A program made the translations under genes and the position numbers. Positions 1-8,084 of a stretch of DNA of 64,000 nt are shown here, in pieces; the first letter of the stretch is position 1; every line of letters begins with the position of its first letter. The notes under the pieces were generated by a model, which did not search any database, was not told the origin of the DNA, and saw only the letters and a program-made list of their open reading frames with translations. Source of the DNA: JBOCEF01 sp050586345 (GTDB taxonomy: Bacteria; Pseudomonadota; Alphaproteobacteria; Rhodobacterales; Rhodobacteraceae); NCBI RefSeq assembly GCF_050586345.1, contig NZ_JBOCEF010000001.1, forward strand, positions 189,936 to 253,935. The letters are read 5' to 3'.

Positions 1-1
1 T

Positions 2-751
2 ATGGCCGTCTCCGACGAGGTGGCGATCCAGATCACCGGGATGAACAAGTGGTACGGGGAATTCCACGTGCTGCGGGACATCAACCTGACGGTGAACCGG
101 GGCGAGCGGATCGTGATCTGCGGGCCCTCGGGGTCCGGCAAGTCCACGCTGATCCGCTGCATCAACCGGCTGGAGGAGCACCAGGCGGGCAGCATCGTGG
201 TGGACGGGACCGAGCTGACCTCGGATCTGAAGAACATCGACACGATCCGGCGCGAGGTGGGGATGTGCTTCCAGCACTTCAACCTGTTCCCGCACCTGAC
301 CATCCTCGAGAACTGCACCCTCGCCCCGATCCACGTGCGCAAGATCCCCAAGCGCCAGGCCGAGGCGACGGCGATGGAGTATCTCGAGAAGGTCAAGATC
401 CCCGACCAGGCCCACAAGTACCCGGGCCAGCTGTCGGGCGGCCAGCAGCAGCGCGTGGCGATCGCCCGTTCGCTGTGCATGAAGCCGCGGATCATGCTGT
501 TCGACGAGCCGACCTCGGCGCTTGATCCGGAGATGATCAAGGAGGTGCTCGACACCATGATCGAGCTGGCCGAGGAGGGGATGACCATGCTGTGCGTGAC
601 GCACGAGATGGGCTTCGCCCGGCAGGTCGCGAACCGGGTGATCTTCATGGATGCAGGCCAGGTGGTGGAGCAGAACGAGCCGGAGGCCTTCTTCAACAAC
701 CCGCAGTCGGACCGCACCAAGCTGTTCCTGTCCCAGATCCTGGGCCACTGA
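2..751 (+). CDS. Polar amino acid ABC transporter ATP-binding protein (AapP/BztD/GlnQ type)
   Basis: This is the ATPase of a polar amino-acid importer and drives uptake from a periplasmic binding protein through inner-membrane permeases. The 249-residue product carries all ABC motifs: Walker A GPSGSGKST at residues 40-48, Q-loop Q90, signature LSGGQ at 143-147, Walker B IMLFDEPT at 163-170 and the switch histidine H200. Its length is normal for the GlnQ/AapP family. The ATG lies at the second base of the window, so the start cannot be tested against its upstream region and the permease and binding-protein genes must lie outside. A strong terminator follows, so it is probably the last gene of its operon. 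Resemblance to AapP/BztD (general amino acid or Glu/Gln/Asp/Asn uptake in Rhodobacterales) is family knowledge; the exact substrate cannot be read from the ATPase. Confidence 0.9.
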   Translation: MAVSDEVAIQITGMNKWYGEFHVLRDINLTVNRGERIVICGPSGSGKSTLIRCINRLEEHQAGSIVVDGTELTSDLKNIDTIRREVGMCFQHFNLFPHLTILENCTLAPIHVRKIPKRQAEATAMEYLEKVKIPDQAHKYPGQLSGGQQQRVAIARSLCMKPRIMLFDEPTSALDPEMIKEVLDTMIELAEEGMTMLCVTHEMGFARQVANRVIFMDAGQVVEQNEPEAFFNNPQSDRTKLFLSQILGH

Positions 752-800
752 GCGGCGCGCCCTTCAGCGGGGGGACGCCCCCCCGCACCCCCCGAATCCA

Positions 801-836
801 AAACGCCCCGCGGCAGGCAAACCGCGGGGCGTTTTC
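801..836 (+). terminator. Rho-independent terminator after the amino acid ABC ATPase
   Basis: A 12-bp perfect stem (802-813 with 822-833, AACGCCCCGCGG arm) encloses an 8-nt loop and ends in TTTT. It lies 50 bp past the stop codon of the ATPase gene. Confidence 0.8.
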
Positions 837-940
837 CATTCTGCGCCCCCCGACCAAGGGGAGGTGGGGGAGCGCGAGGGGGAGGAGGGGGCTGGCCCCC
901 TCCTCCCCCTCGCATCGCCGCGCCAGCGGCGAAGGAGCCG

Positions 941-1528
941 TCAGCCCGATTTCTTGACGTAAGCGCAGACGATATAGATCTGCTGCCCGTTCACCCGCCC
1001 CGAGAAATGGGTGGGGTCGTCGGGCACCAGCGAGATCCCGCGCACCGCCGTGCCGCGCTTGGCGGTGAAGCCGCCGCCCTTCACGGGCAGGTCCTTGATC
1101 AGGGTGACCGTATCCCCGTTCGACAGCAGCGCGCCGTTGGCGTCGCGATGCTCCACCCCCGCCTCGGGGGCCGCGATGCGCCCCGCCTCGGCCCAGGCCA
1201 GCGTCTCGTCATCGAGGTAGAGCATGTCGAGCGCCTCGGCCGCCCAGGCCTCGGCCTTCAGCCGGTCGAGCACCCGCCAGGCCGTGCCCTGCACCGCGGG
1301 GACCGGGGTCCACATCGCGTCGGTGACCGGCTTCCAGTGATCGGCCTCGAACGGGGCCTCGCCCGCCAGCTGCGCCGCGCAGGTCCCGCAGGCCGCCAGG
1401 GCGCCCTCGGCCCCCGCAGGGGCGCCGGCCACGTCGATCACCGAGAGGGGCGCCGCCTGCGTCTCGGGCGCCCCGCACAGCTCGCACGCGCCGTTCGCGC
1501 GGGCGCGCACATCATCTTCCATCGCCAT
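941..1528 (-). CDS. PhnA-domain zinc-ribbon protein
   Basis: The product has 195 residues from the ATG at 1528, which has a GGGAGA ribosome site just upstream; the open frame runs further but the upstream part is Pro/Arg-rich and shadow-like. The N-terminus carries a CELCGA and CGTC pair that fits a zinc ribbon. The C-terminal ~70 residues (HRDANGALLSNGDTVTLIKD... through YVKKSG) match the PhnA/YjdM C-terminal beta-barrel domain. Despite the name, PhnA-domain proteins are not required for phosphonate breakdown in E. coli and their role is unclear. It is longer than E. coli PhnA (about 110 residues) because of a middle segment of ~80 residues. It stands alone, convergent with the gene on its left. 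Confidence 0.8.
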   Translation of the reverse strand: MAMEDDVRARANGACELCGAPETQAAPLSVIDVAGAPAGAEGALAACGTCAAQLAGEAPFEADHWKPVTDAMWTPVPAVQGTAWRVLDRLKAEAWAAEALDMLYLDDETLAWAEAGRIAAPEAGVEHRDANGALLSNGDTVTLIKDLPVKGGGFTAKRGTAVRGISLVPDDPTHFSGRVNGQQIYIVCAYVKKSG

Positions 1529-1703
1529 GCCGTGTCTCCCTGGCCGCGTCTCCGCCCGGCGCCGGGCCGGGATCGGGGCGGGGTGTAGCAGCAAGCCGCC
1601 CGCCCGGCCACGCGCCCCGGACGCGCAGGGGGCGGAGCAGGCGATGCGCAGGGGCCGGGGCAGGGGGCGGGGCGCAAGCCGCTTGCGCCGCATTTCGGAC
1701 GCC

Positions 1704-1732
1704 TTGCGCGTTTCCGCCCCCTCGTCTAAGAG
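1704..1732 (+). promoter_or_regulatory. Candidate sigma-70 promoter for lysC
   Basis: TTGCGC (1704-1709) and TAAGAG (1727-1732) are separated by exactly 17 bp, 75 bp upstream of the lysC start. Each box is a partial consensus match, so this is moderate evidence only. Confidence 0.4.
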
Positions 1733-1806
1733 CGGGGCGGTTTGAATCGGGGCCCCGCGCGCGCGGTGACGCGGCGTCGGCCCCGCCCGGAAGAAGGCGT
1801 CGCGCC

Positions 1807-3054
1807 ATGCCCAGACTGGTGATGAAATTCGGCGGCACCTCGGTCGCCGACCTGGACAAGATCCGGAACGCGGCCGCCAAGGTGAAACGCGAGGTCGACG
1901 CGGGCTACGAAGTGGCCGTGATCGTCTCGGCCATGTCCGGCAAGACCAACGAGCTGGTCGGCTGGGTCAAGGACGCGTCCAACCCGCCCGGCGCCAACTC
2001 TCCCGGCTTCTACGACGCGCGCGAATACGACGCCGTGGTGGCGTCGGGCGAGCAGGTGACCTCCGGCCTCATGGCGCTGGTGCTGCAGGAAATGGGCGTC
2101 CCGGCCCGGTCCTGGCAGGGCTGGCAGGTGCCGCTGCGCACCACCGCCGCCCACGGCGCCGCGCGGATCGAGACGATCGAGACCGAGCTTCTGGACCAGA
2201 AATTCGAAGAGGGGCTGCACGCCGTGATCGCCGGCTTCCAGGGCATCGGTCCGGACGGGCGCATCACCACCCTCGGGCGCGGCGGCTCGGACACCACCGC
2301 GGTGGCCTTCGCGGCCGCCCTCGGGGCCGCGCGCTGCGACATCTACACCGACGTGGACGGGGTCTACACCACCGATCCGCGGATCGAGAAACGCGCCCGC
2401 AAGCTCGACCGCATCTCGTATGAAGAGATGCTGGAGCTCGCCAGCCTCGGCGCGAAAGTCCTGCAGACCCGCTCGGTGGAGCTGGCGCTGCGCTACAAGG
2501 TGCCGCTGATGGTGCGGTCGAGCTTCAACGACGAGCCCGGCACGCTGGTCTGCGACGAGGAGGACATCATGGAATCGAAAGTTGTCAGCGGCGTCGCCTA
2601 CCAGCGCGACGAGGCGAAGATCACCCTGATGGAGGTGGAGGACCGCCCCGGCGTCGCCGCCGCCATCTTCGGCCCGCTGGCCGAGGCGGGGATCAACGTG
2701 GACATGATCGTCCAGAACATCTCCGAAGAAGGTCGCACCGACATGACCTTCTCCTGCCCCGAGGACCAGGTCGCCCTGGCCAAGAAGGCGCTGGACGGCG
2801 CCGCCGGGCGCGGCGAGATCGCCTGGCGCGACATGGTCACCGAGGACGACGTGGCCAAGGTGTCGGTCGTCGGCATCGGCATGCGCTCCCACGCCGGCGT
2901 CGCGCAGAAGATGTTCAAGGCGCTGGCCGCCGAGAACATCAACATCAAGGTCATCACCACCTCCGAGATCAAGGTCTCGGTGCTGGTCGAGCGCAAGTAC
3001 ATGGAGCTGGCCGTGCAGGCCCTCCACGACGCGTTCGAGCTCGAGAAAGCCTGA
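1807..3054 (+). CDS. lysC: Aspartate kinase (LysC)
   Basis: Aspartate kinase phosphorylates L-aspartate with ATP, the first step towards lysine, threonine, methionine and diaminopimelate. The 415-residue product starts with the kinase motif KFGGTS (residues 7-12) and contains the substrate-binding segment around LGRGGSDTTA. The C-terminal third (from about residue 270) holds two ACT domains, recognisable as EDRPGVAAAIFGPLAEAGINVDM and VGIGMRSHAGVAQKMF-type stretches. This domain plan is that of the lysine/threonine-regulated alpha2beta2 enzymes, so feedback inhibition by end products is expected. The gene stands alone between a PhnA-domain gene (divergent) and ptsP. Length and motifs are normal. 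A second in-frame start with a strong ribosome site is listed separately. Confidence 0.96.
   Translation: MPRLVMKFGGTSVADLDKIRNAAAKVKREVDAGYEVAVIVSAMSGKTNELVGWVKDASNPPGANSPGFYDAREYDAVVASGEQVTSGLMALVLQEMGVPARSWQGWQVPLRTTAAHGAARIETIETELLDQKFEEGLHAVIAGFQGIGPDGRITTLGRGGSDTTAVAFAAALGAARCDIYTDVDGVYTTDPRIEKRARKLDRISYEEMLELASLGAKVLQTRSVELALRYKVPLMVRSSFNDEPGTLVCDEEDIMESKVVSGVAYQRDEAKITLMEVEDRPGVAAAIFGPLAEAGINVDMIVQNISEEGRTDMTFSCPEDQVALAKKALDGAAGRGEIAWRDMVTEDDVAKVSVVGIGMRSHAGVAQKMFKALAAENINIKVITTSEIKVSVLVERKYMELAVQALHDAFELEKA
2569..3054 (+). CDS. Possible internal start of lysC: beta regulatory subunit
   Basis: Inside lysC, in the same frame, an ATG at 2569 is preceded by a full AGGAGG ribosome site with a 5-nt spacer. 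Translation from here gives 161 residues consisting of the two ACT domains (starting MESKVVSGVAYQRDEAK). In Bacillus subtilis aspartokinase II and Corynebacterium glutamicum LysC the beta subunit is made from an equivalent in-frame internal start whose product begins at the same place in the fold. The position and the strong ribosome site are seen in the sequence; that the subunit is made is inferred. GAGG could also arise from the Asp-Glu-Glu-Asp codons by chance. Confidence 0.45.
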   Translation: MESKVVSGVAYQRDEAKITLMEVEDRPGVAAAIFGPLAEAGINVDMIVQNISEEGRTDMTFSCPEDQVALAKKALDGAAGRGEIAWRDMVTEDDVAKVSVVGIGMRSHAGVAQKMFKALAAENINIKVITTSEIKVSVLVERKYMELAVQALHDAFELEKA

Positions 3055-3244
3055 GCGCGCCCCGGGGGCCCCGCCCCCGGGCGGTCGCCCCCGCCGCCGG
3101 GCCGCCTTGCGCGGCCGTGAAGGCGGGGGCCGAGATTTTCCGCGCAGCGGACCCGTCGCCCATGCTATCCCTTGCCCGGAGAACCGCGGCCGGGGGGCCG
3201 GACGGACCCGGGACGCACCCCGGGAAGGATACGGAAACGACGAC

Positions 3245-5515
3245 ATGGCGGATGGAGAGACCACTCCGCCCGAGGGCGGGTCGCGGCGGCTGCTGAAGCG
3301 GCTGTCCGGCGTGATGGCGGAGCCTGGCGACGGCCAGACCCGGCTTGACCGCATCGTGCAGCTCATCTCCGACTCGCTGGGGGTCGAGGTGTGCTCGATC
3401 TACCTGCGCCGGGGCGAACGCACGCTCGAGCTGTGCGCCACCGAGGGCCTGAAGGCCGAGGCGGTGCACATGGCCCGCCTGCAGGTGGGCCAGGGCCTTG
3501 TCGGCCGCATCGCCGAGCGCGAGGAGCCCGTCGTCACCGCCGACGCGCAGAACGAGCGCGGCTTCCGCTACCTGCCCGAGACCGGCGAGGAGATCTACCA
3601 CGCCTTCGCCGGCGTGCCGATCCAGCGCCTCGGCGCCGTGCTCGGCGTCCTCGTGATCCAGAACCGCGACAGCCGCGTCTATACCGAGGACGAGGTCCAC
3701 GCGCTCGAAGTCATCGCCATGGTTCTGGCCGAGATGACCGAGCTCGGCGCCTTCCTCGGCGAGGGCGACGTGGACGTGGCGGGGGCGCACAAGCGCCCGT
3801 TCTACGCCGCGGGCGTGACGGGGCAGGAGGGGGCCGCCATGGGCGTCGCCTATCTCCACCAGCCGCGCGTCAACGTGCAGAACCCGGTGGCCGAGGATCC
3901 GGCGGTCGAGGCCGCGCGCCTCGAGGCGGCGATGGACGCGCTGCGCGGCGAAGTCGACGACATGCTCTCCAACGACCTCTTGGGCCATGCCGGGGAGCAC
4001 CGCGCCGTGCTCGAGGCCTGGCGCCTCTTCGCCCATGACAAGGGCTGGCGGCGGCGGATGATGTCGTCCATCGAATCCGGCCTCGCCGCCGAGGTGGCGG
4101 TGGAGCGCGAGCAGACCTCGATCCGCGCGCGGATGGAGCGGATCCCCGACCCCTACCTGCGCGAGCGGATGCACGACCTGGACGACCTGTCCAACCGCCT
4201 GCTGCGCAAGCTGGCCGGGGACGACCCGGCGCGCGAGGTCCCCGAGGGCGCGGTCCTGGTGGCCCGCAACATCGGCCCGGGGGAGCTGCTGGACTATGGC
4301 AAGAACCTGGCCGGCGTGGTGCTCGAGGAAGGCTCCATCGGCTCCCACGCCGCCATCGTGGCGCGGGCGCTGGCGCTGCCGATGGTGATCCAGGCCGCGC
4401 GCATCACCACCGAGGCGCGCTCGGGCGACCGGATCCTGGTCGACGGCGACGCGGGGGCGGTGCACCTGCGCCCGGACGACCACGTGCTGAGCGCGTTCAA
4501 GGAGAAGATCTCCATGCGCGCCCAGGCGCAGGAGGTCTACGAGGGGCTGCGCGAGTTGCCCGCGATCTCGCTCGACCAGCAGCGGGTCGATTTGCTGATG
4601 AACGCGGGGCTGCTGACCGACCTGCCGTCGCTGGCGCCCTCGGGCGCCGACGGGGTGGGCCTCTACCGGACCGAGCTGCAGTTCCTGATCCGCGCCAAGG
4701 TCCCCAAGCGCAAGCAGCAGGCGGACCTTTACGCGCGGGTGCTGAACTCGGCCGGGGACAAGCCGGTGACGTTCCGCACGCTCGACATCGGCTCGGACAA
4801 GGTGCTGCCTTACATGAAGCGCGACGAGGAGCCGAACCCGGCCCTCGGCTGGCGCGCGGTGCGGGTGAGCCTGGATCGGCCCAACCTTCTGAAGATGCAG
4901 GTGCAGTCGCTGCTGCGCGGGGCGGATGGGCGCGGCTTCAACCTGATGTTCCCGATGATCGCCCAGGCCTCGGAGTTCGAGGAGGCGAAGGCCATCGTGC
5001 GCGGCGAGATCGAGCGCCACCGCGCCGCGGGCCGCCGGGCCCCGGCCTGGCTGAACATCGGCGCGATGCTGGAGACGCCGAGCCTCGCCTTCGCGCCGGA
5101 CAACTTCTTCGAGTCGGCCGATTTCATCTCCATCGGCGGGAACGACCTGAAGCAGTTCTTCTTCGCCGCGGACCGCGAGAACGAGCGGGTGCGGCGGCGC
5201 TACGACACGCTCAACGCCTCGTACCTGAGCTTCATCAGCCTGATCGTGGAGCGCTGCGCGGCGGTGGGCACGCGCCTGTCCTATTGCGGCGAGGATGCGG
5301 GGCGGCCGCTGGAGGCCGCCGCGCTCTGCGCCATGGGGCTGCGCACGCTGTCGATGCGCCCCGCCTCGATCGGCCCGATCAAGCGCCTGGTGCGCGAGAT
5401 CCGCTTCGACGAGCTGCGCGCCGAGATCGAGGCTGGCATCGAGGCGGGCGAGGTGAACCTGCGCGCGCGCCTCGTGGACTGGGCGAAGCGGACCGGGGCG
5501 CCGATCTCCTCCTGA
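3245..5515 (+). CDS. ptsP: Phosphoenolpyruvate-protein phosphotransferase PtsP (EI-Ntr)
   Basis: First enzyme of the nitrogen PTS; it takes phosphate from PEP and passes it to NPr and then PtsN, a regulatory chain without sugar transport. The 756-residue product has an N-terminal GAF domain (about residues 30-170, which senses glutamine in studied homologues), then the EI linker, the phosphohistidine segment GSIGSHAAIVARA with H368 as the predicted phosphorylation site, and a C-terminal PEP-binding barrel with GLYRTE, the TLDIGSDK segment and the SIGGNDLKQF segment. I chose the ATG at 3245 because the protein then begins like other PtsP proteins; the open frame extends about 46 codons upstream without support. 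Its partner genes ptsN and npr are not in the window. It follows lysC in the same direction but 190 bp away. Confidence 0.93.
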   Translation: MADGETTPPEGGSRRLLKRLSGVMAEPGDGQTRLDRIVQLISDSLGVEVCSIYLRRGERTLELCATEGLKAEAVHMARLQVGQGLVGRIAEREEPVVTADAQNERGFRYLPETGEEIYHAFAGVPIQRLGAVLGVLVIQNRDSRVYTEDEVHALEVIAMVLAEMTELGAFLGEGDVDVAGAHKRPFYAAGVTGQEGAAMGVAYLHQPRVNVQNPVAEDPAVEAARLEAAMDALRGEVDDMLSNDLLGHAGEHRAVLEAWRLFAHDKGWRRRMMSSIESGLAAEVAVEREQTSIRARMERIPDPYLRERMHDLDDLSNRLLRKLAGDDPAREVPEGAVLVARNIGPGELLDYGKNLAGVVLEEGSIGSHAAIVARALALPMVIQAARITTEARSGDRILVDGDAGAVHLRPDDHVLSAFKEKISMRAQAQEVYEGLRELPAISLDQQRVDLLMNAGLLTDLPSLAPSGADGVGLYRTELQFLIRAKVPKRKQQADLYARVLNSAGDKPVTFRTLDIGSDKVLPYMKRDEEPNPALGWRAVRVSLDRPNLLKMQVQSLLRGADGRGFNLMFPMIAQASEFEEAKAIVRGEIERHRAAGRRAPAWLNIGAMLETPSLAFAPDNFFESADFISIGGNDLKQFFFAADRENERVRRRYDTLNASYLSFISLIVERCAAVGTRLSYCGEDAGRPLEAAALCAMGLRTLSMRPASIGPIKRLVREIRFDELRAEIEAGIEAGEVNLRARLVDWAKRTGAPISS

Positions 5516-5618
5516 CCCCGCCGCGCGGCCCCGCCCCGGGGCGCGGTTAACCGCCTGTCAGCCATTTTTCGGCAGCCTTCCCTGCGGCGCTTCCCGCGGC
5601 GCCGCACGGGAGAGACGC

Positions 5619-5972
5619 ATGAACATCTACCACTGCCTGATCGACCTGAAGGAGGAGGGGAAGGCCCTCGCCTTCGCCCAGGCCATGGAGGCCTGGATGA
5701 CCCACCTGCACGAGGAGGGGACGATCCTGTCCTGGCGGCTGATGCGCCGGAAGCTGAACCTCGCCTCGGACCGGTTCACGGATTTCCTGCTGGTGGTGGA
5801 GTTCCAGGATTTCGCCCAGTTCGACCGCGCCTTCCGGCTGGTGGGCAGCACGAAGGACGAGCATGTCGGCAAGCTGCACCGCATGGTGCACGAGATGATC
5901 GCCCACAAGTATTGCGGCCTCTACCGCACCTTCCCGGACCCGGAACGGGTGGAGCGCCTCGGGTTGATCTGA
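5619..5972 (+). CDS. DUF6614 family protein
   Basis: A 117-residue soluble protein with no signal peptide or membrane segment. It starts MNIYHCLIDLKEEGKALAF and ends after FPDPERVERLGLI. I recognise it as the DUF6614 family that is widespread in Rhodobacterales; no function is established. The fold is probably a small alpha/beta ferredoxin-like (dimeric barrel) type, judged from the pattern of a short strand, an amphipathic helix (AFAQAMEAWMTHLHEEG) and strands (FLLVVEFQD), but this is inference. It is 100 bp downstream of ptsP on the same strand and might be cotranscribed. Confidence 0.75.
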   Translation: MNIYHCLIDLKEEGKALAFAQAMEAWMTHLHEEGTILSWRLMRRKLNLASDRFTDFLLVVEFQDFAQFDRAFRLVGSTKDEHVGKLHRMVHEMIAHKYCGLYRTFPDPERVERLGLI

Positions 5973-6099
5973 GCCGCCCGCCGGGGCGCCTTCCGCGACG
6001 TTTTTCAGAAAAACCTCTCCGTCGTCTTGATGTTGCGGCGCAGCGAGAGCAGTATGGCTTCCGTAACGCGGCCAGAGGCGCCGCGTGGACGGGGGAATC

Positions 6100-7230
6100 A
6101 TGCGGTATACGCTGGTCGACGGGATGCGTGGGCATCTTCTTCTTGGCATGATGTACGCTCACATGTCGTTCTCGACCGCCGTGCCCTTCGCATCGTACTT
6201 CCATCATGCCAAGTGGATTGGCCTGTATGATGCTGAATTCTTCATCCCGATCTCGGGCTTCTTGATCGGTTTGTTGTGTTTCGGGACGGATCGGCCCCGC
6301 TCTTTCGGTCGTTTTGCAGTCACCCGGCTGAGGGTGATCTATGGGTACATGCTCATTTGCCACGTCCCCTTCCTGCTCGACGGGCTGACCGGGGTGGACT
6401 GGGCGGAGTCGCCGGGCGCGGGGACGCGGCTGCTCGTCGAGTCCCTGCTGCTTCAGAAGGGCGGCTATTACGCCGACATCCTGATCATCTACATCTGCTG
6501 CTTCCTGGTCTGCGGCGGGCTGAGCGCGCTGTTCGGCGCGGACCTGCGCAAGTGGTGCGCGGGCTCGGCGCTGATCTACGCCGCATCCCAGGTCGAGGGC
6601 TCGGCCGGGCTGTTCGGCCTGGTCGGCGGGTTCCAGCCCTTCGACATCGCCGCCTGGCAGTTCCTGTTCGTGATCTTCGTCGCCCTCGGGGGCTGGTCGC
6701 CCGCGCTGCGCCGCCGGGCGCTGGCGGCGCCGGCCTGGGCCGCGCCGGTTCTCGCCATCGGCGGCCTGTGGCTGACGGCGAGCGCGGCGCACGGCCTGCC
6801 GCCCTTCAACCTGCATCCCGCGCTGAACGGCTTCGACGGCCGGATGGAGCTGACGCCCTTCTACCTGGTCCGGGTGCTGGCCGGGTGCCTCGCCATCACC
6901 GCGATCCTGGTCGGGCGCGACGCGCTGACGGCCCCGGCGCGGGCGGCGCTGCGCTGGTATTTCTCGCTCGGGCCGCTGCGGCGGGTGGGGCGCTGGTCGA
7001 TCCAGGCCTTCACCCTGCACGTGCTGCTGATGGCGGCCGCGATCCAGGTCGACTGGACGGCCCTGTCCACGCCCCTGCGCGCCGCGGCGCTGGTCGGGGC
7101 GGTGGCGCTGTTCTTCGGGCTGATGCAGCTTTACGCCCTGTGGCGCGAGGCGCCGTCGGACGCCGCGTCCGGGGCCCCGTCCGGCGCCGAGGCGGCGTCG
7201 GGCGCGCGCAGTGCGGGCGGGCGCGGCTGA
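6100..7230 (+). CDS. OpgC-like integral membrane acyltransferase
   Basis: A 376-residue polytopic membrane protein with about ten hydrophobic segments. The N-terminus (RYTLVDGMRGHLLLGMMYAHM) and the PISGFLIGL segment resemble OpgC, the enzyme that adds succinyl groups to osmoregulated periplasmic glucans, and the wider acyltransferase-3 superfamily. I chose the ATG at 6100, with GGGGGA six bases upstream, over the GTG at 6085. No opgGH genes are nearby, so the substrate is open. The C-terminal 30 residues are a Ser/Ala/Gly-rich cytoplasmic tail. The first 250 bases are clearly lower in GC than the rest of the gene, and codon choice there is unlike the neighbours. Confidence 0.75.
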   Translation: MRYTLVDGMRGHLLLGMMYAHMSFSTAVPFASYFHHAKWIGLYDAEFFIPISGFLIGLLCFGTDRPRSFGRFAVTRLRVIYGYMLICHVPFLLDGLTGVDWAESPGAGTRLLVESLLLQKGGYYADILIIYICCFLVCGGLSALFGADLRKWCAGSALIYAASQVEGSAGLFGLVGGFQPFDIAAWQFLFVIFVALGGWSPALRRRALAAPAWAAPVLAIGGLWLTASAAHGLPPFNLHPALNGFDGRMELTPFYLVRVLAGCLAITAILVGRDALTAPARAALRWYFSLGPLRRVGRWSIQAFTLHVLLMAAAIQVDWTALSTPLRAAALVGAVALFFGLMQLYALWREAPSDAASGAPSGAEAASGARSAGGRG

Positions 7231-7254
7231 TCCCGCGCATCCGCCCCGGCCCCC

Positions 7255-7962
7255 TCAGTCGTCGTCCAGCAGCGCCTTGCGGCTGTCCGAGCGGAATTCG
7301 CGCCGGTGCAGCACCGCCGCGGTGGCCAGGGTCGCGCAGCCGAACGCCTCGGGCCCCAGGAACCAGGCCAGCGCGGCGAGGCAGAAATAGAGCTGCCGCA
7401 GCCCGCGGTTGAAGCTCTTGCCCGCCGAGATGTTCAGAAGCCCCGCCTTGCGCGCGATGCGCTGGTTCTCCGCCTCGTCCGCGTCGCGCCCCACCGCGCC
7501 CATCAGGATCGCGCAATAGCCGAACAGCCGGTGCGCCCAGACGAAGCGCAGGAAGGCGCTGACCAGCAGCACCACCAGGAACAGGATCTTCGCCTCGGAG
7601 GTGGTGCGCGAAATCTCCAGCTGGTCCGCCGACAGGTCCTGCGCCAGGCTGACCACCTGCTCCGCCTGGCCCAGCAGCGCCGCGGCCCCGCCGATGGCGA
7701 TCATGCAGCCCGAGGCGAAGAAGGCGGTCCCCGAGCGCAGCTGCGCCAGCAGCGCGCCGTCGAGGATCCGCGGCTCGCGCAGCAGCATCTGCTCCATCCA
7801 CCGCATCCGGTAGCGGCCCATCACCTGCGCGGTCGAGGGGCGGCGCGCGGGCGCCCGCTCGATGGCCCAGGTCATGCCGAACCACAGCAGCAGGAACAGC
7901 CCCAGGGCGGCGGCGTCCCGCCAGCTGAAAAAGGCGGCGTCGATGAGCGAAAGCGGCGTCAT
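7255..7962 (-). CDS. DUF599 family membrane protein
   Basis: A 235-residue protein with four predicted membrane segments: near residues 15-30, around FFASGCMIAIGGAAALLG, around ILFLVVLLVSAFLRFVWAHRLFGY, and LYFCLAALAWFLGPEAFGCATLATAAVL. The AHRLFGYCAILMGAVG and NRGLRQLYF stretches are typical of DUF599, an uncharacterised bacterial membrane family. The start at 7962 is set by a GGGGGAAG ribosome site. It is convergent with the OpgC-like gene (25 bp apart) and divergent from glcD; its 5' region shares the regulatory interval with glcDEF. Confidence 0.75.
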   Translation of the reverse strand: MTPLSLIDAAFFSWRDAAALGLFLLLWFGMTWAIERAPARRPSTAQVMGRYRMRWMEQMLLREPRILDGALLAQLRSGTAFFASGCMIAIGGAAALLGQAEQVVSLAQDLSADQLEISRTTSEAKILFLVVLLVSAFLRFVWAHRLFGYCAILMGAVGRDADEAENQRIARKAGLLNISAGKSFNRGLRQLYFCLAALAWFLGPEAFGCATLATAAVLHRREFRSDSRKALLDDD

Positions 7963-7989
7963 GCCCCTGCTTCCCCCGTCCCGCGGCGC

Positions 7990-8028
7990 TTGGCAAGCCT
8001 CCGAATTGGTAAGATAATCGGACCAATT
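7990..8028 (+). promoter_or_regulatory. glcDEF promoter overlapped by a 25-bp palindromic operator
   Basis: TTGGCA (7990-7995) and GATAAT (8013-8018) are 17 bp apart, a good sigma-70 promoter placed 67 bp before glcD. A palindrome with perfect 7-bp arms, AATTGGT (8004-8010) and ACCAATT (8022-8028), brackets the -10 box, with 11 bp between the arms. A bound protein would cover the -10 element and start site, which fits repression. The arms equal those of PdhR-type GntR operators (AATTGGT-N3-ACCAATT), but the gap is 11 instead of 3. The regulator is not encoded next door. Confidence 0.6.
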
Positions 8029-8084
8029 TCGCAGCGCGGGTCCGGGCCGCCGCCCGGCCGCGCCACGCAAGGGAGGGGACCGCC

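Noticed and set aside
1726..3366. Long antisense frames opposite lysC, ptsP, glcDEF and others (up to 900 codons)
   Set aside because: They are shadows of GC-rich coding DNA, rich in Arg, His, Gly and Pro, with no domains, and overlap well-recognised genes.
5546..5553. GGTTAACC near the end of ptsP as a CtrA site
   Set aside because: Only one half of the TTAA-N7-TTAA pattern is present and it is not upstream of a suitable gene.
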